Positions 46,914 to 55,942 of a stretch of DNA of 64,000 nucleotides are shown here, piece after piece. Below the pieces are notes generated by a model. That model was not told where the DNA came from, did not search any database, and saw nothing but the letters and a program-made list of their open reading frames with translations. Every line of letters begins with the position of its first letter. Within the stretch, counting starts at the first letter, position 1. The stretch covers positions 682,001 to 746,000 of the forward strand of contig PLDA01000003.1 in the NCBI GenBank assembly GCA_003134965.1, given 5' to 3'. This DNA comes from Vulcanimicrobium winogradskyi. GTDB lineage: Bacteria > Vulcanimicrobiota > Vulcanimicrobiia > Vulcanimicrobiales > Vulcanimicrobiaceae. Both the position numbers and the translations under genes were made by a program.

Positions 46914-48495
46914 CCGAAATCCAGTACTCGACCGAGGTCTGGCCACCGTAGTAATACTCGACGTCCACGCCGCCGAACTGTTCGCCGAGCAGCGCCGCGG
47001 ACTTCTGGGCGTCGCGCTCTTTTTGCGCGCCGCCGTAGTAGAGGGTCACCAGGGCGCCCGTCCCGGCGCCGAGCGCGCGCGCGGCGTCGACGATGACCTC
47101 GCCGAGCGATCCCGCGGTCAGCAGTTGCTTCCCGATCGCGGCGGTCGGCGCACCCTTCTGCACGGCGACGCCACCCACGCTCGCGTCCTTGCCGGCGAAA
47201 AACACCGAGGCGCTGCGGACGCCGTCGAGCGTCCGCGCCAGCTCGTCCGGCCCGACCGGTTCCTCGGCGCCGCCTAGCCGCAACAGAACCGCGAGGCCCG
47301 CAACCGGATCCGGACTTGGAACGACGACGACGGATTTCGTCGTGAGCGCCGCGACTTCACGCGCCGCGAGCGCGACGTTCGGGTCGTTCGGCAGCAGGTA
47401 GACGGTACCGGCCATCGAGGCGTTGACGCCGACCAGCAGATCGCGCACCGACGGGTTCGCGCCGTCCGGAACCGGGATCGTCACCTCGGCGCCGAGCTCG
47501 CGCGCAATGCGGTCGAACCCGGCGCCCTGCACCACGGCCGCGACGCCGAGCGCCCGCGCCGGCGCGTCGACGACGAGCAGGTTGTGCTGCTGCGCCATGT
47601 CCTCGCGCTTCCAGCGCGTCACCGTCCCGTACCGGGCCGCGATCGCCTTCACGGTCTCCGGCTCGGCGGTGTGCACGTGGACTTTGATCGTCGGCCGTCC
47701 GCCGATCACGAGCAGAGAGTCACCGTAGCGCTGCAGCTCGTCGCGCAGCGGGTGCGCCTCGACGGTCGCGCCCTCAAGGACGAACTCCGTGCAATAGTGG
47801 TTGTCGCCGACGACCTGCTGCCGCGTGAAGACCGACGAACGGACCGGGCGCCGCGGGAAGGCGGTGGCGCGCACGGTCTGCTCGGGGAGAAAGCGCAGCA
47901 CCCCTTCGAGGAAATAGCAGAACCCCGCGCCTCCTGCATCGACCACGCCCGCCTCCTTGAGCGCCGGGAGCTGTTCGGGGGTCCGGTCGAGCGCGTCGTT
48001 CGCCGCGCGCAGCACCGCGTTCGCGAGCCGGTAGAAGTCGGGCTCGCGGACCGCGAGCCGGTATGCCTCGTCGGCGGCGGCCGAGGCGACCGAGAGGATC
48101 GTCCCCTCGACCGGTTTCGTGAGGGCCGCGCGCGCGGCGGCGACGGCCGCCCGCAGCCCGAGCGCGAGCTGAAAGGTGTCGATCGTCGAGCGATGGCGCA
48201 CGCTGTGGGCGAACCCGCGCAGCATCTGCGAGAGGATCACGCCGCTGTTCCCGCGCGCGCCCAGCAGCGACCCGTTCGCGGCAGCGGCCGCGACCGCCGA
48301 GAGCCCGTTCGCCCGGGCTTGCCGGGCCTCGGCGAGCGCTGCCTTGGCCGTCAGAAACATGTTCGACCCGGTGTCCCCGTCGGGGACGGGGAAGACGTTC
48401 AGGTCGTTGAGCACACCGCGGTACTTCCGTAAGAAGTACGTGCCGGCGGCGACGAACTTCTCGAACGCCCGCCCGTCGAGCTGGGTGACTGCCAT
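46903..48495 (-). CDS. fakA: Fatty acid kinase FakA (DAK2-domain protein)
   Basis: 530 aa. The N-terminal DAK2 ATP-binding domain has LNDLNVFPVPDGDTGSNMFL (Mg-ATP Asp cluster), LLGARGNSGVILSQMLRGF and VVDAGGAGFCYFLEG. The C-terminal part includes DNHYCTEFVLEG and KVHVHTAEPETVKA, as in FakA/YloV. It phosphorylates FakB-bound fatty acid. It starts the fakA-plsX-fakB operon and is divergent from rpmB, the same neighbour it has in Firmicutes. Confidence 0.93.
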   Translation of the reverse strand: MAVTQLDGRAFEKFVAAGTYFLRKYRGVLNDLNVFPVPDGDTGSNMFLTAKAALAEARQARANGLSAVAAAAANGSLLGARGNSGVILSQMLRGFAHSVRHRSTIDTFQLALGLRAAVAAARAALTKPVEGTILSVASAAADEAYRLAVREPDFYRLANAVLRAANDALDRTPEQLPALKEAGVVDAGGAGFCYFLEGVLRFLPEQTVRATAFPRRPVRSSVFTRQQVVGDNHYCTEFVLEGATVEAHPLRDELQRYGDSLLVIGGRPTIKVHVHTAEPETVKAIAARYGTVTRWKREDMAQQHNLLVVDAPARALGVAAVVQGAGFDRIARELGAEVTIPVPDGANPSVRDLLVGVNASMAGTVYLLPNDPNVALAAREVAALTTKSVVVVPSPDPVAGLAVLLRLGGAEEPVGPDELARTLDGVRSASVFFAGKDASVGGVAVQKGAPTAAIGKQLLTAGSLGEVIVDAARALGAGTGALVTLYYGGAQKERDAQKSAALLGEQFGGVDVEYYYGGQTSVEYWISVER

Positions 48496-48569
48496 GGAGC
48501 GCTCCTCGCGTTCCTGGCGGATCGGGCTCCGCCCTGCGCCCGGAAACCGGGCCGCGTGCTGACGCGGCC

Positions 48570-48598
48570 TTGTTCGGCTGGGTCCGTTCTGATACAAT
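48570..48598 (+). promoter_or_regulatory. Promoter of rpmB
   Basis: TTGTTC (48570-48575) and TACAAT (48593-48598) with 17-nt spacing lie directly upstream. The ATG at 48608 is 10 nt after the -10, predicting a leader of only about 3 nt. Confidence 0.6.
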
Positions 48599-48607
48599 CC
48601 GCCTGTT

Positions 48608-48805
48608 ATGGCCAAGCGATGTGATGTGTGCGGCAAGGGTCCCATGGCCGGGAACAACGTCAGCCACGCGATGAACAAGACCAAGCGCCGGTGGCTGCCC
48701 AACCTGCAAGCGGTTCGCGTCGACGACCGCGGCACGCACAAGACCGCCCGCGTCTGCACCAACTGCCTGCGGAGCAAGCGCGTCAAGCGCGTCGGCTCGG
48801 TCTAA
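48608..48805 (+). CDS. rpmB: 50S ribosomal protein L28
   Basis: 65 aa: MAKRCDVCGKGPMAGNNVSH, then RRWLPNLQAVRV and ARVCTNCLRSKRVKRVGSV. Two CxxC pairs mark the zinc-binding form. It is divergent from fakA, as in Firmicutes. Its end overlaps the end of the convergent hypothetical gene by 4 nt. Confidence 0.96.
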   Translation: MAKRCDVCGKGPMAGNNVSHAMNKTKRRWLPNLQAVRVDDRGTHKTARVCTNCLRSKRVKRVGSV

Positions 48806-49204
48806 GGCGAATTCTTCGGGGGCGCGAACGTGAGTCGGGCCCCTTCTCCGTCTTTCGCCGCGATCGGGGTGGACGCGACCCCGAACCGCTCGGCGTACCG
48901 CGCGGCGGCGCCGTCGGAGAGGTATGAGAGCGGCTTGAACAGGTCGAGCGCCGCGACGGGGTCGGCGGTCGCGGCGCCGTATCCGGTGGTCCGCTCCACC
49001 GCGAGTGAAGCCAGGGCCGTCGCCAGCACCGTCGCCGCCCAGGGGGTCGCCCCGAGCGCGAGCATCACGGCGATCCCGCCGGCCAAGACGTCGCCCGCTG
49101 ACCGCTTCGTTTCCGAGAAAGCCGTAGCCGACGCTGTTCTGGATCGACCCCAGCAGCGGGTAGGCGCGGGTACGCTCGTCGCCGTTCGCCGAGCTCGTCA
49201 TCAT
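48802..49204 (-). pseudogene. Hypothetical membrane protein gene with a one-base frameshift
   Basis: From ATG 49204/49201 the frame reads TSSANGDERTRAYPLLGSIQ, NSVGYGFLGNEAVSG; after the GGG near 49099-49101 protein-like sequence continues only in another frame as DVLAGGIAVMLALGATPWAA and VERTTGYGAATADPVAALDL to 48802. Removing one G joins VSG and DVLAGG cleanly. The product, about 130 aa, would have one or two membrane helices. Start overlaps the thiL stop. It is a real frameshift or a sequence error. Confidence 0.55.
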
Positions 49205-50175
49205 CGCAGGTGATCCCAGCCGGAAGGGTCGATGGCGACGCCGTTGGCCAGCCGAACGCCCGCTCCCGCGGCGATCCGGCCCACGGCGATCGGCGAGTGG
49301 CCGAACCGGGCGGCAAACCGGGCCGAGAGATGCGGGAAGGCGCGCTTTTCGATCGCGACGAGCAGCTCGAAGTCCTCACCGCCGCCGAGCGCCCAGGCAT
49401 CGGCGTCGTCGCCGGTGCGCGCCGCCACCCGTCGCGCCGCGTCGTGCACCGGGACGAGGTCGATCGTCGCTCCGACGCCCGACGCCGCACAGAGGCGGGC
49501 GAGATCGGTCGAAAGGCCGTCCGAGAGGTCCATCATCGCACGGACGTGTCGCGACGCGCCGAACCAGCGCCCTTCGCGCAGCCGCGGCTGCGGAGTCCGA
49601 TAGGCGGCGAGCGCCCCGGCGAGCTCGGGTTCGCCGGCGAGATCGGGCCGGTCGAGCGCGACGCGCAGCCCGGCGCGGCTCGCGCCGAGCGAGCCGGTGA
49701 CCGCGACGATGTCGCCCGGTCGCGCGCCGTCGCGGCGTTTGAGATTCGACGCGCGCACCTCGCCGACGATGGTGATCGATACGACGATCGCGGGAGCGCG
49801 CGTCAGGTCGCCGCCCGCGATCGCGCAGCGAGCGTCTTTCGCGAGCGCCGCGATCCCGTCGTAGCATGCCAGCAGCCACGCCGGATCGGTGCCCGGCGGA
49901 AACCCGAGCGCGACCGTCGCCAGCACGGGACGCGCGCCCATCGCCGCGACGTCGGAGAGGTTCGACGCCAGCGCGCGCCAGCCGGCGTCGTACGCGCTCA
50001 TGGCATCGCGCGTGAAATGAACGCCCTCGACCAGCGCATCGGTCGTGATGACGCTGCGATTGCTGCGCGACGGCTGCCACGCCGCGGCGTCGTCGCCGAT
50101 CCCGAGCAGCAGCCGCTGCGCCGGCACGCCGGCGATACGCTCGCGAATGGCGCCGACGAGCTCGTCTTCGGTCAC
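49201..50175 (-). CDS. thiL: Thiamine-monophosphate kinase
   Basis: 324 aa. LLGIGDDAAAWQPSRSNRSV, TDALVEGVHFTRDAMSAYDA, ALASNLSDVAAMGARPVLAT and MMDLSDGLSTDLARLC, plus ALGGGEDFELLVAIEKRA, are diagnostic of ThiL. It phosphorylates TMP to thiamine diphosphate. GTG 50175 overlaps the rpe stop (GTGA). Confidence 0.95.
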   Translation of the reverse strand: MTEDELVGAIRERIAGVPAQRLLLGIGDDAAAWQPSRSNRSVITTDALVEGVHFTRDAMSAYDAGWRALASNLSDVAAMGARPVLATVALGFPPGTDPAWLLACYDGIAALAKDARCAIAGGDLTRAPAIVVSITIVGEVRASNLKRRDGARPGDIVAVTGSLGASRAGLRVALDRPDLAGEPELAGALAAYRTPQPRLREGRWFGASRHVRAMMDLSDGLSTDLARLCAASGVGATIDLVPVHDAARRVAARTGDDADAWALGGGEDFELLVAIEKRAFPHLSARFAARFGHSPIAVGRIAAGAGVRLANGVAIDPSGWDHLR

Positions 50176-50867
50176 CGCGCCGCGCGCTGCACCGCATCGA
50201 TGCGGCGGCGCATCTCGCGCAGGGCCTCGGGCGGATCGTCGGACGCGAACACCGAGTTGCCGGCGACCAGCACGTCCGCACCCGCCTGCACGGCGCGCTC
50301 GACGTTCTGCAGGCCGATCCCGCCGTCGACCTCGATCTCGCAGGCCGGATTGCGTGCGTCGAGCAGCGCGCGCACCTCCGCGATCTTCGTCAGCGCGCGT
50401 TCGATGAACGACTGACCGCCGAAGCCGGGGTTCACGCTCATGACGAGCACGCGGTCGATCTCCTCGACCAGGTCGACCAGCATCGCGACCGGGGTGCCGG
50501 GGTTGATCGCGATACCGGCCTTCGCGCCGATCTCGCGGATATGGTACAGCAGCCGGTGCTGATGCGGTGTCGCCTCGTAGTGGAACGTGATCACGTCGGC
50601 GCCCGCCTCGCGGAACGCGTCGACGTACCTCTCGGGCTCGACGATCATCAGGTGGCAGTCGAACGTCAAGTGCGTCAGCTTGCGCAAGTCCTTGACGATC
50701 TTCATCCCCCACGTGAAGTTGGGGACGAAGACGCCGTCCATCGAGTCGAGATGCAGTTCGTTCGCGCCGGCGCTTTCGACCATCCGGATCTGGTTCGCGA
50801 TATCGGCGAAATCCGCCGACAGCAGCGAGGGTGCGATCTTGATGGCGCGCCGGGCCGCCTTGCTCAC
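50172..50867 (-). CDS. rpe: Ribulose-phosphate 3-epimerase
   Basis: 231 aa TIM barrel: IAPSLLSADFADIANQIRMV, ELHLDSMDGVFVPNFTWGM, FDCHLMIVEPERYVDAF, VMSVNPGFGGQSFIERALTK and EIEVDGGIGLQNVERAVQAG. It interconverts ribulose- and xylulose-5-phosphate. GTG 50867 overlaps the stop of the PASTA gene. Confidence 0.96.
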   Translation of the reverse strand: MSKAARRAIKIAPSLLSADFADIANQIRMVESAGANELHLDSMDGVFVPNFTWGMKIVKDLRKLTHLTFDCHLMIVEPERYVDAFREAGADVITFHYEATPHQHRLLYHIREIGAKAGIAINPGTPVAMLVDLVEEIDRVLVMSVNPGFGGQSFIERALTKIAEVRALLDARNPACEIEVDGGIGLQNVERAVQAGADVLVAGNSVFASDDPPEALREMRRRIDAVQRAAR

Positions 50868-51937
50868 GGTTTCTTGTTCTTTGCGGGATCCGCCGGTTTC
50901 AGCGAGGGGACCCAGCGGTTCGGCTCGCGACCGATCTGCGTTTGATTGAGCAGTTCGTTGTTGATGTAGGTATCGATCTCCGCGGTGCCGACCGCCGTCA
51001 CGTTGAAGTCGAGCTTCTGACCGCCCTGCGCGAAACCGTCGTACACGTTCCACGTCCCGGTGTCGTCGCGGACCTCGATGCGCACGTGCGCCGCGTCGTC
51101 GCGCGGCGGGACGGTCGCCGACGCGTGCACCTGACGGATGAGATAGCCGTACTCGCCGGGACCGGCGCTGACTTGCAGCGAGACCTCCTCGAACGGATCG
51201 ATCGTCGCACCCGCGGAGGGACTCTGGCGCACGATCACGCCCCGCGATGGGCCTGACGGCCCGAACGGGGTCCACACGATCTGACCGAGATGGACGCGGT
51301 CGTGCTGTGCCGCCGACCGCGCTGCGTCGATCGACATGCCGGTGTAGTTCGGCACCTTGACCCCGCCCGGCGGACCTTTGCTGAGCGTCAGCGAGACCTT
51401 CGTGCCGAGGCGCACGCTCGAAAGCGGCGCCGGATCCTGCGCGACGATGTGGTCGCGCGGAACGTTGTCGTCGACGACGTAGGACGTCTTGTCGAGCTCG
51501 AGCTTGAGGCGGTTGAGGTCGACGCCGGCGTTGCGCAGCGTCTCGAAGCGCACGTCGGGCATCGGGAAGATCACGACGCCGCTGCTGACGACCAGCGAGA
51601 TCTGTCGGCCCTCGCGGACGCGGGCGCCGGATCCCGGCTGCTGGTTGATCACGACGTCCTTCGGATACCGGTCGCTGGGCTGGGTCGCGATCACGACGCA
51701 GCGCAGCCGCAAGCGCCCGCATTCGGCGCGGGCGTCGAGGTTCGTCTGTCCGGCGAACGCCGGCACGTACACCGTCGCGGCGGTCGGCGCGAAGAACTCC
51801 TTGATCGAGCGCCCGAACCACACCAGCACGCCGACCGCGAGCGCGAGCGCGATCGCAAAGGCCCAATCGCGGTCCAGCAGCGGCGCGAACCGCCGGCGGG
51901 GTGCGGCCGGCGCGCCCTCGGCGCCGTCCAGCTGCAT
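50864..51937 (-). CDS. Membrane-anchored PASTA-domain protein without kinase
   Basis: 357 aa: short cytoplasmic N-terminus, one membrane helix (WAFAIALALAVGVLVWF, about 27-43), then three PASTA-like repeats (VYVPAFAGQTNLDARAECGR; MPDVRFETLRNAGVDLNRLK; VPNYTGMSIDAARSAAQHDR) and a C-terminal domain with DDAAHVRIEVRDD. PASTA domains bind peptidoglycan fragments or lipid II, usually on Ser/Thr kinases or penicillin-binding proteins. Here no kinase domain is present; in Firmicutes a PASTA kinase (prkC) precedes rpe, so this may be a remnant or partner of that system. Confidence 0.88.
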   Translation of the reverse strand: MQLDGAEGAPAAPRRRFAPLLDRDWAFAIALALAVGVLVWFGRSIKEFFAPTAATVYVPAFAGQTNLDARAECGRLRLRCVVIATQPSDRYPKDVVINQQPGSGARVREGRQISLVVSSGVVIFPMPDVRFETLRNAGVDLNRLKLELDKTSYVVDDNVPRDHIVAQDPAPLSSVRLGTKVSLTLSKGPPGGVKVPNYTGMSIDAARSAAQHDRVHLGQIVWTPFGPSGPSRGVIVRQSPSAGATIDPFEEVSLQVSAGPGEYGYLIRQVHASATVPPRDDAAHVRIEVRDDTGTWNVYDGFAQGGQKLDFNVTAVGTAEIDTYINNELLNQTQIGREPNRWVPSLKPADPAKNKKP

Positions 51938-52677
51938 CAGGCGAGCGCCTCGAGCTGCGCTTCGTCGAAGTCCGCGTTGCTGTAGACGCGCTGCACGTCC
52001 TCGTGCTCCTCGAGCGCGTCGAGGAACGTCAGCACGCGTTCGGCATCCGGTCCGTCGGGTCGCGAGGTCTGCGTGGGCTCCATCGCGAGCTGTGCCGAAC
52101 GCACGTGCAGCCCTTGCGCTTCGAGTGCGTCCTTCACCGCCATCAGCGACTGCGGCTCGGTGAGGACTTCGACCGGCTCCCCGAAACGCACGTCGATCAC
52201 GCCGTCGACCAGCGCCTTCTCGGTCAGCTCGTCCTCCGAGAGCTTGCCGGGATCGACCGCGATCAGCCCGCGCGCGGCGAACATCCAGCCGACGCTCCCG
52301 GTCTCGCCGAGGTTGCCGCCGTTGCGGCTGAACAAAAAGCGCACCTCCGATGCGGTGCGGTTGCGGTTGTCGGTCGCCGCGTCGACGATCACCGCGATCC
52401 CGGCCGGACCGTATCCCTCGTACCGGATCTCCTCGATCTCGCGCTCCCCCGCACCGCTCGCACGGCCGATCGAACGCTTGATGTTGTCCATCGGCATGTT
52501 GTTCTCGCGGGCTTTCTCGACCGCCATCTTCAGCCGATAGTTGGCCTCAGGGTCGGACGAGCCGTTCTTCGCCGCCAGGATGATCTCTTTACTGAGCTTG
52601 GTGAAGAGCGCGCCGCGTTGAGCGTCGACCTTCCCTTTGCGCAGCTTGATGTTGTGCCACTTGGAATGACCTGACAT
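51937..52677 (-). CDS. yebC: YebC/PmpR-family translation/transcription factor
   Basis: 246 aa: MSGHSKWHNIKLRKGKVDAQ, RGALFTKLSKEIILAAKNGS, MPMDNIKRSIGRASG and YEGYGPAGIAVIVDAATDN. The family is annotated as a transcriptional regulator and more recently as a factor that eases ribosome stalling. The stop overlaps the PASTA gene start (TGATG). Confidence 0.96.
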   Translation of the reverse strand: MSGHSKWHNIKLRKGKVDAQRGALFTKLSKEIILAAKNGSSDPEANYRLKMAVEKARENNMPMDNIKRSIGRASGAGEREIEEIRYEGYGPAGIAVIVDAATDNRNRTASEVRFLFSRNGGNLGETGSVGWMFAARGLIAVDPGKLSEDELTEKALVDGVIDVRFGEPVEVLTEPQSLMAVKDALEAQGLHVRSAQLAMEPTQTSRPDGPDAERVLTFLDALEEHEDVQRVYSNADFDEAQLEALA

Positions 52678-52699
52678 GTTGCGCCGATATCTCTTCTCG

Positions 52700-55600
52700 T
52701 CAGTTGCGGTGAGGGATGATCCAGCTGGTTCCCGGAATGCCGAGCTCGTCCGGCCACATGCGCTGGTACCACGCCGCGTAGGTCACCTTCGTCCCGGCCA
52801 GCACGGGATAGAAGAACACGAACAGGCCTACGACGAGCGCACCGTACACGCCGATCGTCCAGCGCGCGGTGTCGAACGATCGCGCCGACAGCCGCTTCCA
52901 CACGTAGTGGATCAGCACGATGTCGCACAGCACGATCACCGCGACGTTCGGGAAGAAGTGGTACTCGAACATGAGCCGCGGCGAGCCGGCGTACGGCAGC
53001 CACTGCATGAAGTATGCGATCACGAGCAGCGCGTAGCCCTTATTGCGCTCGCACCACGCGAGCCAGGCGACGAACGGCACCGAGATCAGCCCCAACATGA
53101 ACACCGCGGGGTTCGGCAGCGCGAGGATCTCCGCGACGCAGCAGGCGGCACCGTTTGCGGCATCGATACCGGTCCGGAAATCCTTATAGTAGTACGAGAT
53201 GGGGATCTGCTCGATCGGCCACTGCCACCACACCGAGGAATACGGGTGCGTCGCGTGCGTTACGCCGTTGCTGTGGTACCAGTACATCTGCTGCTGCAGC
53301 GCGATCAGGTCCGAGAAGCCGGCGCCGCGCGCGTAGAACGGGATGTACGTGAGCAGGTAGATCGTCGCGGCGGTGAACGCGGTCACGCCCAGGACGATGT
53401 CGATCGGGAAGCCGCGCGGGTTGCCGTACAGCGCGCGCCCCGGCAGAAAGCGCTGCGCGCTCACCCCGAAGATCACGGCCCAGATCACGGCGAGGTCGAG
53501 CGATCCCGTCCACTTGCTCGAGAGCAGGAGGCCGAGTGCCACCGACAGCACGGCGAGCCACACGCGCGCATCGCGGCTTCGCACGCGAACCGCTCCGTCG
53601 ACGGCCATCGTGCCGTCGGGCGCGAACGTCGCGGTGCCGTCCGGCGTCGCGTACGTGAGCACGCCGGTCTTGTCGACGTTCGCGCGCAGCTCCGCCGATG
53701 CGGCCGCGCCCTCGGGCTCGCGCACGCTCACGTCGCCTTTTTCGGGCACGTCGACGACCGTGCCGTCCGCGTACGACACGCTCGTGCCGCGTTGCACGCC
53801 GCGCGAGCCGAGCCAGCGCGCGAGCAGGTAGATGCCGAGCTCGAAGTACGCGAACGCGACCCCGTACGAGAGCGAGCTGGGATCGGCCGGCGCGATGCCG
53901 TTGACGATCTCGACCGCCCGGTGCGGTGGCGGGATGTTCGCGAGCCATGCGAGACCCGCCGCGACCGGCGTTCCGGCGACCAGCGTCGCGATGAAGCGCG
54001 CGCCGAACCGGTCAGGGACGATGCGTTTCACGCGCACCTGCGACGCGAGCAGATAACGGTAGAGCGCGTAGAGCACCGTGAGCCCGAGCATACCGATCAG
54101 GATCTCGCCCGTCGCGATGCGCGACTCGACGTAGTGGAAGCCGTCGAGCGCGAGTAGGCCGCCGGCAAACACTGCGAGCCACGTTTTGCCGGTCAGGCGC
54201 TTCGCGAACGCGTAGATCACGCCGCACTGTACCGCACCGATCACCACGTTGAGAAAGCGCCAGCCCCACGACGTGTTGCCAAGCCCGTGCATGCCGCCGA
54301 ACAGCAGCATCGAGAAGCCGATGAACAGCTTGGCGAACGGGGGGTGCGTCCACTCGTACTGCTTGAGGCCGAGCAAATACTCGCCGCCGCCGCGCGCGAA
54401 GTAGACCTCGTCGAAGATCTTCTCCGGCGGCCACGCGTAGCCGATCACGGCGACGATGAACGCGAACGCGACGATGCCGCCGGCGAGCATCCAGTCGGTG
54501 CGCGTCATCCCGATCACGCCTTCGCGCGGGTCGAACCAGTCGCGCGCACGGGCGAGCGCCGCATCGAAAATACCTGGTTTCGCGTTCGCGCCGGCGACGC
54601 CGCCGGCATCGGCCGTCGCCTCACCGAGGCCGCCGAGATACAGGTAGCCGAGCCAGAAGAACAGCACGACGTTCGCAAAGGACGCCGGGTGCGAGATCGC
54701 CGGCCACAGGTCGGTCGCGTTCACGCCTTGCGTGTGCGCCTCCATCACCGCTTGATAGGCGAGCGAGTAGGCTAGGTTCAAGTACATCGTGACCGAGAGG
54801 ACGATCGTCGACCAAAGCCCGGCGCGGCCGAACGCGACCAGCGGGATCGCCAGCAGGAACGCGCCGTAGACGTAGCGCTCGTGCATGCGCGTCGCCAGCA
54901 CGAAAAACGCAAGCGCGCACAGCATGGCGGCTTCGAGGAACGCGCGCTCGTCGCGGCGCTGCAGATAGCGCCCGACGATCAGCAGCGTCGCCGCGGCGAC
55001 CAGCCCGATCCCCCACACGGCGTACGATCCGACCGGCAACCCGAACAGCGAGATCGTCGCGCTGTCCGGGCTCCAGAACGGCAGCCGCAGCGCGTAGAGG
55101 TTGAACGCGTTGACCGACGTGTACGGATAGACGCCGCTACCGAACGCGTAGCGCTGGAACAGCCAGCCGTAGACGTCGGCCGCCGGATGGAACAGCAAGC
55201 CCACCACCCCGGCGAGCGCGAACGACGCGGCGACGCCGATCAAGGTCCCGGTCAGCCGCCGTGCGCGCACCACGGCGTCGCTGGTCGCGAACGGATACGC
55301 CAGCAGCAAGAGTCCGATCGTTGCGCCCTGCGGCTTGATCAAGACCGAGAACCCCAGCACGAGCCAGGCCAGGATCAGCCGGGGTACGGTCCGCGCGGGC
55401 TCGTCGCCGGCACGTAAAACCAGCCACACCGAGATCAGCACGAGGCCCCACGAGACGGAGTCGATCTGACCCCAGTACGATGAGACGTAGATCGCGGCGG
55501 GGTTGAGCGCCAGCAGCGCCGCGGCGAGCAGCGCGATATTCTGCGCCGCGTAGCGGCGCACGATCAGGAAGATGACGCCGGCGTCGACCAGGTCCATCGC

Positions 55601-55942
55601 GATCGCCGGCAGCTTCACCAGCACGCGCAATATCGGCCAGCCGTGGTTCGCCTCGCCGCCGATCCCGGGGATCAGCGCGTACAGCTTGGCGAGCACCCAC
55701 AGCACGACGAAATACCCCGGCGGATAGTCGGCGAAGCCGGACTTCGCGTAGAACATCCACGGCGGGTTGTCGCGCAGCGTGAGCGTCCACGACTCGAACG
55801 CCGACACGTCGTTGTGGAATCCCGAACTGCCCAGGAACAGCAGCCGCACCACGAGTCCGGCGCCGAGGATCGCCCAGAGCGGCGCAAGCCCCATGCGGGC
55901 CGCGGTCGCGGGTGCGAACGACGCGCGTGCCGAGGCGCTCAT
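52700..55942 (-). CDS. Double GT-C glycosyltransferase: DUF2029/GT87-like plus protein mannosyltransferase (GT39)-like
   Basis: 1080 aa, very hydrophobic. The N-terminal half (to about 500) is a multi-span glycosyltransferase-C fold with HNDVSAFESWTLTLRDNPP, YPPGYFVVLWVLAKLYAL and SSYWGQIDSVSWGLVLISVW. From about residue 514 a second GT-C domain begins with IFDEVYFARGGGEYLLGLKQ, EWTHPPFAKLFIGFSMLLFG and IATGEILIGMLGLTVLYALY, typical of protein O-mannosyltransferases. Between membrane segments there is a beta-rich insert (SYADGTVVDVPEKGDVSV). It would use polyprenyl-phosphate sugars at the outer membrane face. The prenyl synthase gene overlaps directly upstream (ATGA). Confidence 0.85.
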   Translation of the reverse strand: MSASARASFAPATAARMGLAPLWAILGAGLVVRLLFLGSSGFHNDVSAFESWTLTLRDNPPWMFYAKSGFADYPPGYFVVLWVLAKLYALIPGIGGEANHGWPILRVLVKLPAIAMDLVDAGVIFLIVRRYAAQNIALLAAALLALNPAAIYVSSYWGQIDSVSWGLVLISVWLVLRAGDEPARTVPRLILAWLVLGFSVLIKPQGATIGLLLLAYPFATSDAVVRARRLTGTLIGVAASFALAGVVGLLFHPAADVYGWLFQRYAFGSGVYPYTSVNAFNLYALRLPFWSPDSATISLFGLPVGSYAVWGIGLVAAATLLIVGRYLQRRDERAFLEAAMLCALAFFVLATRMHERYVYGAFLLAIPLVAFGRAGLWSTIVLSVTMYLNLAYSLAYQAVMEAHTQGVNATDLWPAISHPASFANVVLFFWLGYLYLGGLGEATADAGGVAGANAKPGIFDAALARARDWFDPREGVIGMTRTDWMLAGGIVAFAFIVAVIGYAWPPEKIFDEVYFARGGGEYLLGLKQYEWTHPPFAKLFIGFSMLLFGGMHGLGNTSWGWRFLNVVIGAVQCGVIYAFAKRLTGKTWLAVFAGGLLALDGFHYVESRIATGEILIGMLGLTVLYALYRYLLASQVRVKRIVPDRFGARFIATLVAGTPVAAGLAWLANIPPPHRAVEIVNGIAPADPSSLSYGVAFAYFELGIYLLARWLGSRGVQRGTSVSYADGTVVDVPEKGDVSVREPEGAAASAELRANVDKTGVLTYATPDGTATFAPDGTMAVDGAVRVRSRDARVWLAVLSVALGLLLSSKWTGSLDLAVIWAVIFGVSAQRFLPGRALYGNPRGFPIDIVLGVTAFTAATIYLLTYIPFYARGAGFSDLIALQQQMYWYHSNGVTHATHPYSSVWWQWPIEQIPISYYYKDFRTGIDAANGAACCVAEILALPNPAVFMLGLISVPFVAWLAWCERNKGYALLVIAYFMQWLPYAGSPRLMFEYHFFPNVAVIVLCDIVLIHYVWKRLSARSFDTARWTIGVYGALVVGLFVFFYPVLAGTKVTYAAWYQRMWPDELGIPGTSWIIPHRN

